A stretch of DNA of 64,000 nt, taken from Streptomyces violascens (GTDB lineage Bacteria; Actinomycetota; Actinomycetes; Streptomycetales; Streptomycetaceae). The stretch covers positions 1 to 64,000 of the forward strand of contig NZ_BMUA01000006.1 in NCBI RefSeq assembly GCF_014649955.1. Reading direction: 5' to 3'. The notes under the pieces were generated by a model. It was not told the DNA's origin and did no database searches. It saw only the letters and a list, made by a program, of their open reading frames with translations. The position numbers were made by a program, and so were the translations under genes. This document shows, in pieces, positions 43,288 to 53,229 of the stretch (position 1 is the first letter of the stretch; each line of letters opens with the position of its first letter).

Positions 43288-43303
43288 TCTCGAAACTAAG
43301 AGA
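43288..43303. promoter_or_regulatory. MarR operator candidate 2
   Basis: TCTC-N8-GAGA, embedded in TATCTCGAAACTAAGAGA, in the same divergent gap 55 nt upstream of the marR start. It shares the ATCTCG half site with the first candidate. Confidence 0.45.
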
Positions 43304-43358
43304 ACCAGCACTGATATGGTTTTGACCGAAAGAGTCGGAATCGAGAGGAGTGGCGGCC

Positions 43359-43865
43359 GTGAGCGACATCGTGGACAAGATCGTCGAGCAGTGGAGCGAG
43401 GAGCGCCCCGAGGTGGTGGACGACCTCTGGTCGGTGCAGTTCGTCGGGCGCGTGCAGCGCCTGGCCCTGGCCACCGAGCGGTCGATCAAAGCGACAGCGG
43501 CCCAACACGGCCTGGACATCGGCGAGTTCGACATCCTCACCACACTGAAGCGCTCCGGGCCGCCCTACGCCCTCACCGCCGGGACGTTCCTCAAGGCGTC
43601 CATGGTGTCGTCCGGCACGATCACCAACCGCGTCGACAAGATGGAGGCCAAGGGCCTGGTGGAGCGGGTGCGCGACGGCGAGGACCGGCGCACCGTCAAG
43701 ATCCGCCTCACCGACCACGGGCACGAGGTCACCCGGGCCGCCTTCGACGACCACTTGGCGAGCCACGCACGCCTGCTCGCCGACGTGGACCGCGAGCTGA
43801 TCGAGAAGGCCTCCGACAGCCTGCGCAAGGTACTGGAGGCCCTCGGCGACACCGACATCAAATAG
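43359..43865 (+). CDS. MarR family transcriptional regulator
   Basis: 168 residues from GTG 43359, chosen because GAGAGGAG lies 8 nt upstream; GTG 43350 is too close to it. The winged helix reads ALTAGTFLKASMVSSGTITNRVDKMEAKGLVERVRDGEDRRTVKIRLTDHG over residues about 72-122, with the DGEDRR wing. It is divergent from the nitroreductase-MFS unit, which it probably represses through the ATCTCG-type palindromes in the gap. Confidence 0.93.
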   Translation: MSDIVDKIVEQWSEERPEVVDDLWSVQFVGRVQRLALATERSIKATAAQHGLDIGEFDILTTLKRSGPPYALTAGTFLKASMVSSGTITNRVDKMEAKGLVERVRDGEDRRTVKIRLTDHGHEVTRAAFDDHLASHARLLADVDRELIEKASDSLRKVLEALGDTDIK

Positions 43866-43953
43866 CGAGCCCCTGGGGACGAGACAAGGCCGAGCAGTAT
43901 CGGTAAGGTCCTCTTTACATTTTCACCTATTACCAACTGACCAGGGGGCGGCC

Positions 43954-44640
43954 ATGACGACGGCAACGGCAACGACGACACCGAATCAAGCCACGATCGG
44001 CACGGCGGTACGAGCCTGGATCGACGGCTGGATCGTGTCGCGCGGAACCTCCGACCCGATCGGCCGGCCGTGGGGCTGGACGATCGACGTGGGACAGGCC
44101 ACCCACGTGTCGCGCCATGTGCTCCCCGCCCCCGCCGAGGCGGATGTCCGCGCACTGGTGGCCGCCACGAGCGCGCCCGGCACGTGGCTGAAGCTGTTCG
44201 CCGAGGACGACACCGTGCGGCCGTGGCTCACCGAGGGCTGGCAGTTCGACCAGCCCGGCTACCTGATGACGATCCCGCTGACCGCGGAGCGCCCCGAGGT
44301 CCCGGCCGGCTACACCCTCACGGCCTGGACCCGGGGCGGCGTCACCCGCGTCCTGATCCGCACCACGCAGGGCCACTTCGCGGCCCGCGGCCAGATCGCC
44401 CCGACGGGCCCGACAGCAGTCGCCGACCAGATAGAAACCGCCCCCACCCACCAGCGCCGGGGCCTGGGCAGCCTGGTGATGCGCACCCTGCAGAACACGG
44501 CATACGAAGCAGGCGCAAGGACAGGAATCCTGGTCGGCACCCCAGAGGGCCGGTCCCTGTACTCGGCCCTGGGCTGGGAGACGCGCTCACCGATGGCGAG
44601 TCTGTATTTCAATCCGCCGGAGAAGCCGACGGAGGGATGA
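43954..44640 (+). CDS. GNAT-family N-acetyltransferase
   Basis: 228 residues, preceded by CCAGGGGGCGGCC. The C-terminal half is a GNAT fold: the acetyl-CoA loop is QRRGLGSLVMRTLQNTA (R-x-x-G-x-G/A-like), followed by AYEAGARTGILVGTPEGRSLYSALGWETRSP. The N-terminal half (SDPIGRPWGWTIDVG, WLKLFAEDD) is divergent. The substrate is not predictable. It stands alone on the plus strand. Confidence 0.88.
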   Translation: MTTATATTTPNQATIGTAVRAWIDGWIVSRGTSDPIGRPWGWTIDVGQATHVSRHVLPAPAEADVRALVAATSAPGTWLKLFAEDDTVRPWLTEGWQFDQPGYLMTIPLTAERPEVPAGYTLTAWTRGGVTRVLIRTTQGHFAARGQIAPTGPTAVADQIETAPTHQRRGLGSLVMRTLQNTAYEAGARTGILVGTPEGRSLYSALGWETRSPMASLYFNPPEKPTEG

Positions 44641-44711
44641 AACGGAGGGGGGAGGGCGGCCCCGGAAAACCCCAGGAGAGTGCCTGACTGCCTTGCCTGG
44701 ATTCGGCGGGC

Positions 44712-44907
44712 ATGAGCCTCACCCGCGCCCAGGCCGCCGCGCTCGCCCACTTCCGTGCCGCCGCACGGGCGACCACCGGTGATCCAGAGGGCCACTTTCC
44801 GCCACGGCGACAGCCATCTCGGGCCGAAGGACGTGGGGACCGCGGACGCCTTCGCATCCGTTCTCGCGGCCCTCGCCGAGGCCGACAAGGCCGACGGGCG
44901 AGGCTGA
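44712..44907 (+). pseudogene. Possible small frameshifted gene
   Basis: The frame from ATG 44712 encodes MSLTRAQAAALAHFRAAARATTG, then becomes Arg/Pro-rich nonsense. A second frame entered near 44779 (GTG) gives VIQRATFRHGDSHLGPKD and VGTADAFASVLAALAEAD, ending at the 44907 stop. Joined, they would form a plausible small protein of about 65 residues. The reading is speculative; an unbroken homologue would confirm it. Confidence 0.3.
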
Positions 44908-44913
44908 GGCTCC

Positions 44914-45696
44914 TCAGCCTGCCGCCCCCGCATTCCGTACCCGCCGTACCGCCGGCCAGCAGGCCACCCCCACCAGGAGGGCCACCGGGTGGCCCCAGGC
45001 CGCCAGGGGTTCTGTCATGTCCAGCAGGTCTTCCAGCAGCAGCGCGCCCACCACCGCCAGGGTCGTCCAGCGGAAGAGGGGGGTCAGCAGGCCCGACAGG
45101 GCGCCCACCGTGGCCATCAGGCCGAAGCTGATGCCGTAGTCGAGGCGGTGCAGGGAGCTCTCGGGGAGGTGGCCGGCCAGGACCGAGAGGGCCACCGGGA
45201 CCTCCGTGGCCAGGGTCGCCACCACGTGGCCGAGCAGGAAGACGCCCGCCGTGCGCCGGCCGCCGATCCGGCGTTCCAGCGCGGCCAGCACGAAGATGAA
45301 GACCACCGCGTACGGGGAGTCGAGGCCTCCCGCTATCCACAGGGCGCTTCCGAAGATCGCCAGGACCGGTGTCGTCGACAGGTGGGCCACGTCCGTGCTC
45401 GACGCCTGGAGCAGGGTGTCCACCGTGTCCGGATCGCCGTACTCCGTGTAGATCGAGGTCGCCAGGAGCAGCACCGCGTAGCCGAAGGCGAACGGTGTGG
45501 AGGCCGGGGAGGGGAGCAGCCGGGCGGCTCGGGTGAGCCGGCCCCGTATGCCCGAGGCAGTGGGGGCCGTTGCGGTCGCGGGCTCCCGCTTCGGGCACTG
45601 GGCCGGTATCGCGTCCAGCTGCGCGGGTATCGCGTCGAGGGCCGTCAACAAGGGGCCTTCCGCCGTCGCGGGGCGGCGGGTTTCGAGCGGGTGCAC
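44914..45696 (-). CDS. Rhomboid-like multipass membrane protein
   Basis: 260 residues from GTG 45696 with AAGGGG upstream. After a 60-residue polar N-terminus there are about six hydrophobic helices (FAFGYAVLLLATSIY, WIAGGLDSPYAVVFIFVLAAL, AGVFLLGHVVATLATEVPVALSVL). The rhomboid GxSG site is replaced by DYGISFGLMATVG, and a His is in WGHPVALLVG. This matches the rhomboid-like family of streptomycetes. The Ser in GIS could still be catalytic, but the protein may be an inactive homologue. Confidence 0.8.
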   Translation of the reverse strand: MHPLETRRPATAEGPLLTALDAIPAQLDAIPAQCPKREPATATAPTASGIRGRLTRAARLLPSPASTPFAFGYAVLLLATSIYTEYGDPDTVDTLLQASSTDVAHLSTTPVLAIFGSALWIAGGLDSPYAVVFIFVLAALERRIGGRRTAGVFLLGHVVATLATEVPVALSVLAGHLPESSLHRLDYGISFGLMATVGALSGLLTPLFRWTTLAVVGALLLEDLLDMTEPLAAWGHPVALLVGVACWPAVRRVRNAGAAG

Positions 45697-45945
45697 CGGG
45701 TGAGGCCCCTTCCCCGGAGCGCGTCAGGTGCGCGCCCCGAATCAAGCCACGCCCGCGTTCTTCGGCCGTGTTCCGTGGTTCGTACTCGCTGATACCTCTC
45801 TACAACGGCTCACCTTCCGTGAACGACTCCTGCCGCGTCTATGGCGTGCGCCACACGGGACAACCTTTGACGGTTCCCGAGCGTCCGGGGCCGGCAGCCC
45901 ACAACTCGCGTGCGCCGCACCGCCGGACCCGGCATCCTCTGCGGC

Positions 45946-46614
45946 ATGGACGACATCGCCACCCTCGACCGGCGCCAGGGACCCCACGGGGAAGTCGTGC
46001 TGCGGCAGCGCGGGGCGCATTTCGAGATCATCGCCAACGGGTGCTTCCTGATGGACACTTCGGACGGCCGCTCGGAACGCCTCCTCATCGATGCGGCGTA
46101 CGACACACTTTTGCCGGCCGCCACCCGGCCCTCCGTTCTCATCGGCGGACTCGGCGTCGGCTTCTCGCTCGCGCATGCGGCGCAGGACTCCCGCTGGGGC
46201 CAAATCGCCGTGGTGGAGCGGGAACAGGCCATCATCGACTGGCACCGGTCAGGTCCACTTGGCGCCATTTCCGGCCCGGCTCTGTCCGATTCCCGTACCC
46301 GGATCATCCCTGCCGATCTGGTCGATTACGTGCGTACGGCACAGGACACCTTCGACGCGCTCTGCCTGGACATCGACAACGGGCCCGACTGGACCGTCAC
46401 CGAGGGCAACGGCGGGCTGTACTCACCGGCCGGACTCGCCCACTGCGCACGGCGGTTGAACCCCGGCGGGGTGCTCGCCGTGTGGTCCGCGCAGCCGTCC
46501 AGCGCCTTTGAACAGGCTCTCCGTAATGCCGGATTCACCGGGGTACATACCGAAGAGATCCGAGTTGCCCGGGGCGTCCCTGACGTGGTCCATCTCGGCG
46601 TTCGCCCTGCGTAG
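45946..46614 (+). CDS. Spermidine-synthase-like Rossmann protein
   Basis: 222 residues from ATG 45946. The methyltransferase-like fold has VLIGGLGVGFSLAHA (glycine loop), IAVVEREQAIIDWH (acidic end of strand 2) and FDALCLDIDNGPDW, as in polyamine synthases that use decarboxylated SAM. The N-terminal beta strand region of true spermidine synthases is reduced, so a generic small-molecule transferase is possible. It is immediately upstream of a two-component system but separated by a 90-bp gap. Confidence 0.82.
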   Translation: MDDIATLDRRQGPHGEVVLRQRGAHFEIIANGCFLMDTSDGRSERLLIDAAYDTLLPAATRPSVLIGGLGVGFSLAHAAQDSRWGQIAVVEREQAIIDWHRSGPLGAISGPALSDSRTRIIPADLVDYVRTAQDTFDALCLDIDNGPDWTVTEGNGGLYSPAGLAHCARRLNPGGVLAVWSAQPSSAFEQALRNAGFTGVHTEEIRVARGVPDVVHLGVRPA

Positions 46615-46704
46615 CCGAGACACGGAAAGTGCCTCTAGTCTCTGACCGACACAGGGGATCACCCCACGGATCCCCGGGCGAGCACAGTCAGGGCGGGGCA
46701 ACCG

Positions 46705-47442
46705 ATGGAGCAGACACACACCGGCAACAACGGCGTCGCGGCGACCCCCGGCGCCCAGCGCAGGGTGCTGGTCGTCGAGGACGACACGACGATCGTCGAC
46801 GCCATCGCGGCCCGTCTGCGGGCCGAGGGCTTCCAGGTGCAGACGGCCGTCGACGGCCCCGCCGCCGTCGACACGGCCGAGGCCTGGCAGCCGGACCTGA
46901 TGGTCCTCGACATCATGCTGCCGGGCTTCGACGGCCTGGAGGTCTGCCGCCGGGTCCAGGCCCGGCGGCCCGTGCCGGTCCTCATGCTGACGGCCCGCGA
47001 CGACGAGACGGACATGCTCGTCGGGCTCGGCGTCGGCGCGGACGACTACATGACCAAGCCGTTCTCGATGCGCGAGCTGGCGGCCCGGGTGCACGTCCTG
47101 CTGCGCCGGGTGGAGCGGGCCGCGCTCGCCGCGACCACGCCGCGCACGGGCATACTGCGCCTCGGCGAGCTGGAGATCGATCACGCGCAGCGCCGGGTAC
47201 GGGTCCGCGGCGAGGACGTCCACCTGACGCCGACCGAGTTCGACCTGCTCAGCTGCCTGGCGAACACGCCGCGCGCCGTGCTGTCCCGCGAGCAGCTGCT
47301 CGCCGAGGTGTGGGACTGGGCCGACGCGTCCGGCACCCGCACCGTGGACAGCCACATCAAGGCGCTGCGCCGGAAGATCGGGGCCGAGCGCATCCGTACG
47401 GTCCACGGCGTCGGCTACGCGCTGGAGACCCCGGCGCCATGA
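46705..47442 (+). CDS. OmpR-family response regulator
   Basis: 245 residues. The receiver domain has VVEDDTTIVD, phosphoacceptor Asp69 (MVLDIMLPG) and MTKPF. The winged-helix domain ends ...HIKALRRKIGAERIRTVHGVGYALE. Its stop overlaps the start of the kinase gene (ATGA). The pair lies directly upstream of kgd, in the same order as I recall for S. coelicolor. Targets unknown; a link to central carbon metabolism is possible only by position. Confidence 0.95.
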   Translation: MEQTHTGNNGVAATPGAQRRVLVVEDDTTIVDAIAARLRAEGFQVQTAVDGPAAVDTAEAWQPDLMVLDIMLPGFDGLEVCRRVQARRPVPVLMLTARDDETDMLVGLGVGADDYMTKPFSMRELAARVHVLLRRVERAALAATTPRTGILRLGELEIDHAQRRVRVRGEDVHLTPTEFDLLSCLANTPRAVLSREQLLAEVWDWADASGTRTVDSHIKALRRKIGAERIRTVHGVGYALETPAP

Positions 47443-48629
47443 GCCGGGCCGGAGACCGGGCCCGGCAGCTGCGCGGCAGCGGCGAGCGGCCCGGCTGGGA
47501 CGAGCCGGCCAGGCGCGGCCGATGGGCCAGGGCCAGGCGCGTACTGCTCGGCCAGGTCGTGGCGGGGCTCCGGTCGGTCTCCATATCGATCAAGACCAAA
47601 CTCGGCACGCTGGTCGTGGTCTCCGTCTTCATCACGACCGGGCTGCTCATGGTGGCCCTGCAGACCCGCACCGAGCTCCGCTTCATCACCGTCTTCTCGG
47701 TGATAGCGACCCTGCTGATCACCCAGTTCGTCGCGCACGGGCTCACCGCCCCGCTGGACGAGATGAACACCGTCGCCCGCGCCATCTCGCACGGGGACTA
47801 CACCCGCCGGGTGCGCGGCGCCGACCGTCGCGACGAGCTCGGCGACCTCGCGGGCACGATCAACCGCATGGCGGACGATCTGGAGGCCGTGGACCGGCAC
47901 CGCAAGGAACTCGTGGCAAATGTCTCGCACGAGCTGCGCACACCCATCGCGGCACTGCGCGCGGTCCTGGAGAACGTCGTGGACGGCGTCTCCGCGGCCG
48001 ACCCGGAGACGATGCGTACGGCCCTGAAGCAGACCGAGCGCCTGGGCCGCCTGGTCGAGACGCTGCTCGACCTGTCCCGCCTGGACAACGGCGTGGTGAC
48101 GCTGCGGGCCCACCGCTTCGAGGTCTGGCCGTATCTGTCGGGCGTCCTCAAGGAAGCCAATCTGGCGGCCGCCCAGCGCAAGCTGTCCTCCGGCTCGGGC
48201 AACCACCAGCGCGCCGACGTCCACCTCCACCTGGACGTCTCGCCGCCCGAGCTGACCGCGCACGCGGACGCCGAGCGGCTGCACCAGGTAGTGGCAAATC
48301 TCATCGACAACGCCGTCAAGCACTCCCCGCCGCACGGCCGCGTGACCGTACGGGCCCGCCGCGGCCCCCAGCCCGAGTCGCTGGATCTGGAGGTCCTGGA
48401 CGAGGGCCCGGGCATCCCGCAGTCCGAGTGGCACCGGGTCTTCGAGCGGTTCAACCGCGGCGCGGCGCCCTCCCCGCACGGACCCGGCAGCGACGGCGGT
48501 ACGGGGCTCGGCCTCGCGATCGCGCGCTGGGCGGTGGATCTTCACGGTGGCCGGATCGGCGTGGCCGAATCCGCACGCGGCTGCCGGATCCAGGTCACCC
48601 TCCCGGGCACCCCGCGCCAGCAAAGTTGA
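47439..48629 (+). CDS. Sensor histidine kinase partner
   Basis: 396 residues. Two closely spaced helices (LGTLVVVSVFITTGLLMVAL and FITVFSVIATLLITQFVAHGL) leave an external loop of only about eight residues (QTRTELRF), so sensing is probably intramembrane or in the cytoplasm. HAMP follows, then NVSHELRTPIAAL with His164, NLIDNAVKHS, DEGPGIP and GTGLGLAI. It is coupled to the response regulator gene. The N-terminal 40 residues are basic and disordered. Confidence 0.95.
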   Translation: MSRAGDRARQLRGSGERPGWDEPARRGRWARARRVLLGQVVAGLRSVSISIKTKLGTLVVVSVFITTGLLMVALQTRTELRFITVFSVIATLLITQFVAHGLTAPLDEMNTVARAISHGDYTRRVRGADRRDELGDLAGTINRMADDLEAVDRHRKELVANVSHELRTPIAALRAVLENVVDGVSAADPETMRTALKQTERLGRLVETLLDLSRLDNGVVTLRAHRFEVWPYLSGVLKEANLAAAQRKLSSGSGNHQRADVHLHLDVSPPELTAHADAERLHQVVANLIDNAVKHSPPHGRVTVRARRGPQPESLDLEVLDEGPGIPQSEWHRVFERFNRGAAPSPHGPGSDGGTGLGLAIARWAVDLHGGRIGVAESARGCRIQVTLPGTPRQQS

Positions 48630-48910
48630 CGTAAAGTTCGAACCGGAAGCAGCCGTTCTGCGTGGTCATCAGCAGAAGCGGTCGTTCAGGGGTGCGGGCC
48701 AGGAGGCCGTAGCCGCACTGTCGCGTACCCGAACTGGCTCGCGCAGCAGCGGAACCACGCTTGTTTCCCGCCATTTCACGCCCCGAAACCCGGGTTCCGG
48801 TGTGACTTACACGACTGTGGCATGCCCGGCCTGCACGTCCCGGCCGGGGAGGCGTAGCCTTTATTTCCGCTGTCCATCACCTTGTGAAGCGGAAGAGGGC
48901 GGTTACCGCC

Positions 48911-51900
48911 GTGTCGTCTCAGTCCCCCAGTAATTCGAGCGTCTCGACCGACCAAGACGGGCAGGGCAAGAACCCTGCGGCCGGCTTTGGTGCCAATGAG
49001 TGGCTTGTCGACGAGATCTATCAGCAGTACCTCCAGGACCCCAATTCGGTCGACCGTGCCTGGTGGGACTTCTTCGCCGACTACAAGCCGGGTGCCACCG
49101 GCACGGCGGACAAGCCCGCGGCAGGTGTCCCTGCCGCAGCCGCGGGGGCTGCGGTAGCCGCGCCTGCGGCCGCTGCCCCGGCCGCACCCGCCGCACCGGC
49201 CCAGGCCGCACCGGCACCCGCGGCGCCGGCCACCCCGGCCGCCGCTCCGGCACCGGCCAAGGCTGCGGCTCCGGCCGCTGCCCCGGCTCCGGCTCCGGCG
49301 AAGCCCGCGGCTGCTGCCGCGCCCGCCAAGCCCGCCGCACAGCCTGCCGGGGCCACCGAAGCCCCGGCCGGTCCTGAATTCGTGACGCTGCGCGGCCCCG
49401 CCGCCGCGGTCGCCAAGAACATGAACGCCTCGCTGGAGATGCCGACGGCCACGTCCGTCCGCGCCGTCCCGGTGAAGCTGCTGTTCGACAACCGCATCGT
49501 CATCAACAACCACCTCAAGCGCGCCCGGGGCGGGAAGGTCTCCTTCACCCACCTCATCGGGTACGCGATGGTGCAGGCGATCAAGGCCATGCCGTCGATG
49601 AACTACGCGTTCGTCGAGAAGGACGGCAAGCCGACCCTGGTCAAGCCGGAGCACGTGAACTTCGGCCTCGCCATCGACCTGGTGAAGCCCAACGGCGACC
49701 GCCAGCTCGTCGTCGCCGGCATCAAGAAGGCCGAGACGCTCAACTTCTTCGAGTTCTGGCAGGCGTACGAGGACATCGTCCGCCGGGCCCGGAACAACAA
49801 GCTGACGATGGACGACTTCACGGGCGTCACCGTCTCGCTGACCAACCCCGGCGGCCTCGGCACCGTGCACTCCGTGCCGCGTCTGATGCCCGGTCAGTCG
49901 GTCATCATGGGCGTCGGCTCGATGGACTACCCGGCCGAGTTCCAGGGCACCTCGCAGGACACCCTGAACAAGCTGGGCATCTCGAAGGTGATGACCCTCA
50001 CCTCGACGTACGACCACCGCGTCATCCAGGGTGCCGCCTCCGGCGAGTTCCTGCGCATCGTCGCCAACCTGCTGCTCGGCGACAGCGGCTTCTACGACGA
50101 CATCTTCGAGGCGCTGCGCATCCCCTACGAGCCGGTCCGCTGGCTCAAGGACATCGACGCCTCGCACGACGACGACGTCACGAAGGCCGCCCGCGTCTTC
50201 GAGCTGATCCACTCCTACCGGGTCCGCGGCCACGTCATGGCCGACACCGACCCGCTGGAGTACCGCCAGCGCAAGCACCCCGACCTGGACATCACCGAGC
50301 ACGGCCTCACCCTGTGGGACCTGGAGCGTGAGTTCGCGGTCGGCGGGTTCGCCGGCAAGTCCCTGATGAAGCTGCGCGACGTCCTCGGCGTGCTGCGCGA
50401 CTCGTACTGCCGCACCACCGGCATCGAGTTCATGCACATCCAGGACCCCAAGCAGCGCAAGTGGATCCAGGACCGCGTCGAGCGCTCGCACTCCAAGCCG
50501 GAGCGCGAGGAGCAGCTGCGCATCCTGCGCCGCCTGAACGCGGCCGAGGCGTTCGAGACGTTCCTGCAGACCAAGTACGTCGGCCAGAAGCGCTTCTCCC
50601 TCGAGGGCGGCGAATCGGTCATCCCGCTGCTCGACGCCGTCATCGACAGCGCCGCCGAGTCGCGCCTGGACGAGGTCGTCATCGGCATGGCCCACCGCGG
50701 CCGCCTGAACGTGCTCGCCAACATCGTCGGCAAGTCGTACGCGCAGATCTTCCGCGAGTTCGAGGGCAACCTCGACCCGAAGTCGATGCACGGCTCCGGC
50801 GACGTGAAGTACCACCTGGGCGCCTCGGGCACCTTCACCGGTCTGGACGGCGAGCAGATCAAGGTCTCGCTCGTCGCGAACCCCTCGCACCTGGAGGCCG
50901 TCGACCCGGTCCTCGAAGGTGTCGCCCGCGCCAAGCAGGACGTCATCAACAAGGGCGGCACGGACTTCACGGTCCTGCCGGTCGCCCTGCACGGTGACGC
51001 GGCCTTCGCCGGCCAGGGTGTCGTCGCCGAGACCCTGAACATGTCGCAGCTGCGCGGCTACCGCACCGGCGGCACGGTCCACATCGTGATCAACAACCAG
51101 GTCGGCTTCACCGCCGCCCCGGAGTCGTCGCGCTCGTCCATGTACGCCACCGACGTGGCCCGCATGATCGAGGCGCCGATCATCCACGTGAACGGCGACG
51201 ACCCGGAGGCCGTGGTCCGCGTCGCGCGGCTCGCCTTCGAGTTCCGCCAGACGTTCAACAAGGACGTCGTGATCGACCTCATCTGCTACCGCCGCCGCGG
51301 TCACAACGAGGGCGACAACCCGCAGTTCACCAACCCGCAGATGTACAACCTGATCGACAAGAAGCGCTCGGTGCGCAAGCTCTACACCGAGTCGCTCATC
51401 GGTCGCGGCGACATCACCCTGGAAGAGGCCGAGCAGGCCCTGCAGGACTTCCAGGGCCAGCTGGAGAAGGTGTTCGCGGAGGTCCGCGAGGCCACCACCT
51501 CGGCGCCGGGCGAGATCCACTCGACCGACCCGCAGGCCCAGTTCCCGGTCGCGGTCACCACGGCGGTCTCCCAGGAGATCGTCAAGCGCATCGCCGAGTC
51601 GCAGGTGAACATCCCGGAGCGGATCACCGTCCACCCGCGTCTGATGCCGCAGATGCAGCGCCGCGCCGCCTCCGTCGAGGACGGCACGATCGACTGGGGC
51701 ATGGGCGAGACCCTGGCCATCGGCTCGCTGCTCATGGAGGGCGTCCCGGTCCGTCTTTCCGGCCAGGACACCCGCCGCGGCACCTTCGGCCAGCGCCACG
51801 CGGTCCTGGTCGACCAGGTCACCGGCGAGGACTACACGCCGCTGATGTACCTCTCCGAGGACCAGGCGCGCTACAACGTCTACGACTCGCTGCTCTCCGA

Positions 51901-52738
51901 GTACGCGGCGATGGGCTTCGAGTACGGCTACTCGCTGGCCCGTCCCGAGTCCCTGGTGATGTGGGAGGCGCAGTTCGGCGACTTCGTCAACGGCGCCCAG
52001 ACGGTGGTCGACGAGTTCATCTCGTCGGCGGAGCAGAAGTGGGGCCAGACCTCCGGCGTCACCCTGCTGCTCCCGCACGGCTACGAGGGCCAGGGCCCGG
52101 ACCACTCGTCCGCCCGCCCGGAGCGCTTCCTCCAGATGTGCGCGCAGAACAACATGACGGTCGCCATGCCGACGCTGCCGTCGAACTACTTCCACCTGCT
52201 GCGCTGGCAGGTCCACAACCCGCACCACAAGCCGCTCATCGTCTTCACCCCGAAGTCGATGCTGCGTCTGAAGGCGGCGGCGTCGAAGGCCGAGGAGTTC
52301 ACCAACGGCGGCTTCCGCCCGGTGATCGGCGACGAGCACGTGGACCCGGCCGCCGTCCGCAAGGTCGTCTTCTGCGCGGGCAAGGTCTACTACGACCTGG
52401 CCGCCGAGCGCGAGAAGCGCGGCGCGAACGACACGGCGATCATCCGCATCGAGCGCCTGTACCCGCTGCCGGGTGCCGAGCTCCAGGCGGAGATCGCCAA
52501 GTTCCCGAACGCCGAAAAGTACCTGTGGGCCCAGGAGGAGCCGGCGAACCAGGGTGCCTGGCCGTTCATCGCGCTCAACCTGATCGACCACCTGGACCTG
52601 GCCGTCGGCGCGGACGTGCCGCACGGCGAGCGCCTGCGCCGCATCTCGCGCCCGCACGGCTCGTCCCCGGCGGTGGGCTCGAAGAAGCGCCACGAGCAGG
52701 AGCAGGAGCAGCTGGTGAACGAGGTCTTCGAGGCCTAG
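48911..52738 (+). CDS. kgd: 2-oxoglutarate dehydrogenase/decarboxylase, E2-E1 fusion (Kgd)
   Basis: 1275 residues from GTG 48911, the start that gives SSQSPSNSS; longer starts add a basic extension. The N-terminal segment [20 protein letters not shown] is the E1o-type start, then an Ala/Pro-rich linker (residues about 65-155). An acyltransferase E2-like domain follows with YDHRVIQGA (His369), then the TPP-dependent E1 domain with [20 protein letters not shown] and [20 protein letters not shown]. This actinobacterial fusion feeds succinyl groups into the TCA cycle and is typically regulated by GarA-type FHA proteins. No lipoyl domain is present. Confidence 0.97.
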   Translation: MSSQSPSNSSVSTDQDGQGKNPAAGFGANEWLVDEIYQQYLQDPNSVDRAWWDFFADYKPGATGTADKPAAGVPAAAAGAAVAAPAAAAPAAPAAPAQAAPAPAAPATPAAAPAPAKAAAPAAAPAPAPAKPAAAAAPAKPAAQPAGATEAPAGPEFVTLRGPAAAVAKNMNASLEMPTATSVRAVPVKLLFDNRIVINNHLKRARGGKVSFTHLIGYAMVQAIKAMPSMNYAFVEKDGKPTLVKPEHVNFGLAIDLVKPNGDRQLVVAGIKKAETLNFFEFWQAYEDIVRRARNNKLTMDDFTGVTVSLTNPGGLGTVHSVPRLMPGQSVIMGVGSMDYPAEFQGTSQDTLNKLGISKVMTLTSTYDHRVIQGAASGEFLRIVANLLLGDSGFYDDIFEALRIPYEPVRWLKDIDASHDDDVTKAARVFELIHSYRVRGHVMADTDPLEYRQRKHPDLDITEHGLTLWDLEREFAVGGFAGKSLMKLRDVLGVLRDSYCRTTGIEFMHIQDPKQRKWIQDRVERSHSKPEREEQLRILRRLNAAEAFETFLQTKYVGQKRFSLEGGESVIPLLDAVIDSAAESRLDEVVIGMAHRGRLNVLANIVGKSYAQIFREFEGNLDPKSMHGSGDVKYHLGASGTFTGLDGEQIKVSLVANPSHLEAVDPVLEGVARAKQDVINKGGTDFTVLPVALHGDAAFAGQGVVAETLNMSQLRGYRTGGTVHIVINNQVGFTAAPESSRSSMYATDVARMIEAPIIHVNGDDPEAVVRVARLAFEFRQTFNKDVVIDLICYRRRGHNEGDNPQFTNPQMYNLIDKKRSVRKLYTESLIGRGDITLEEAEQALQDFQGQLEKVFAEVREATTSAPGEIHSTDPQAQFPVAVTTAVSQEIVKRIAESQVNIPERITVHPRLMPQMQRRAASVEDGTIDWGMGETLAIGSLLMEGVPVRLSGQDTRRGTFGQRHAVLVDQVTGEDYTPLMYLSEDQARYNVYDSLLSEYAAMGFEYGYSLARPESLVMWEAQFGDFVNGAQTVVDEFISSAEQKWGQTSGVTLLLPHGYEGQGPDHSSARPERFLQMCAQNNMTVAMPTLPSNYFHLLRWQVHNPHHKPLIVFTPKSMLRLKAAASKAEEFTNGGFRPVIGDEHVDPAAVRKVVFCAGKVYYDLAAEREKRGANDTAIIRIERLYPLPGAELQAEIAKFPNAEKYLWAQEEPANQGAWPFIALNLIDHLDLAVGADVPHGERLRRISRPHGSSPAVGSKKRHEQEQEQLVNEVFEA

Positions 52739-52812
52739 GCCTCCGAGCGGGCCAGGCCTTCCGAGGCCCGGCCCGCACCTCGTGCCGTACGCAGCTCTCG
52801 TCGTACGCATGT

Positions 52813-52855
52813 GAAGGGCCCGGCATCCCGAGTTGGTGGGGATGCCGGGCCCTTC
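52813..52855 (+). terminator. Strong terminator after kgd
   Basis: Perfect 17-bp inverted repeat (GAAGGGCCCGGCATCCC and its complement) with a 9-nt loop, 75 nt after the kgd stop. Confidence 0.85.
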
Positions 52856-52863
52856 GGCGCGCC

Positions 52864-52923
52864 TAGGGGGTGTCCGATGGGTCATGGCCGGGGTCGCGGC
52901 CCTGACCCATCGGACACCCCCTA
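52864..52923. repeat. Perfect 21-bp inverted repeat overlapping a gene end
   Basis: Arms at 52864-52884 and 52903-52923 are exact complements around an 18-nt spacer. The spacer has its own 4-bp GGCC/GGCC stem. The right arm ends on the TAG stop of the minus-strand DUF6191 gene. The structure can act as a terminator for that gene, and follows the kgd terminator by only 8 nt. It resembles the end-to-end hairpin of a small non-autonomous element. Confidence 0.85.
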
Positions 52924-53124
52924 ATCCTCTTCTTCGCCCTCGTCCTCGTGATCGGCGCCCCCGGTCGGGGGCACGCGTATGACCACGCTGCCGCTGGCCA
53001 GGTCTATCGGACCGCGCCCGGGGTCGGAGTCACCGACCTCGTCGAGCGTGATCTCCTGCCGTCGGCGCTCCTCTTCCGTGTGCCGTCGCGCGGGCGCAAA
53101 GAGCTCGTCGAGCCCACCGAACAT
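52921..53124 (-). CDS. DUF6191 family small protein
   Basis: 67 residues. The pattern MFGGLDELFAPARRHTEEERRR, then DSDPGRGPIDLASGSVVIRVP and an acidic tail (DEDEGEEED-like), matches the DUF6191 proteins of streptomycetes. No membrane segment. Function unknown. Its stop codon forms the last three bases of the 21-bp inverted repeat. Confidence 0.82.
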   Translation of the reverse strand: MFGGLDELFAPARRHTEEERRRQEITLDEVGDSDPGRGPIDLASGSVVIRVPPTGGADHEDEGEEED

Positions 53125-53229
53125 CCGAAGCCTCCTCCGTCAGCCGTCCCGTACTCACACAACGCTGTGCGGCGCCTGTCAGATCCCGATCACGGCTGCC
53201 GTATCCGTCCGGGGAATCCTGGGGGCGGC

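Noticed and set aside
48776..52885. Long open frame antisense to kgd
   Set aside because: Arg/Val/Asp-rich shadow of the kgd coding strand; it crosses the kgd terminator and has no recognisable motif.
52864..52923. Complete insertion sequence
   Set aside because: Only 60 bp with no transposase; at most a small inverted-repeat element.
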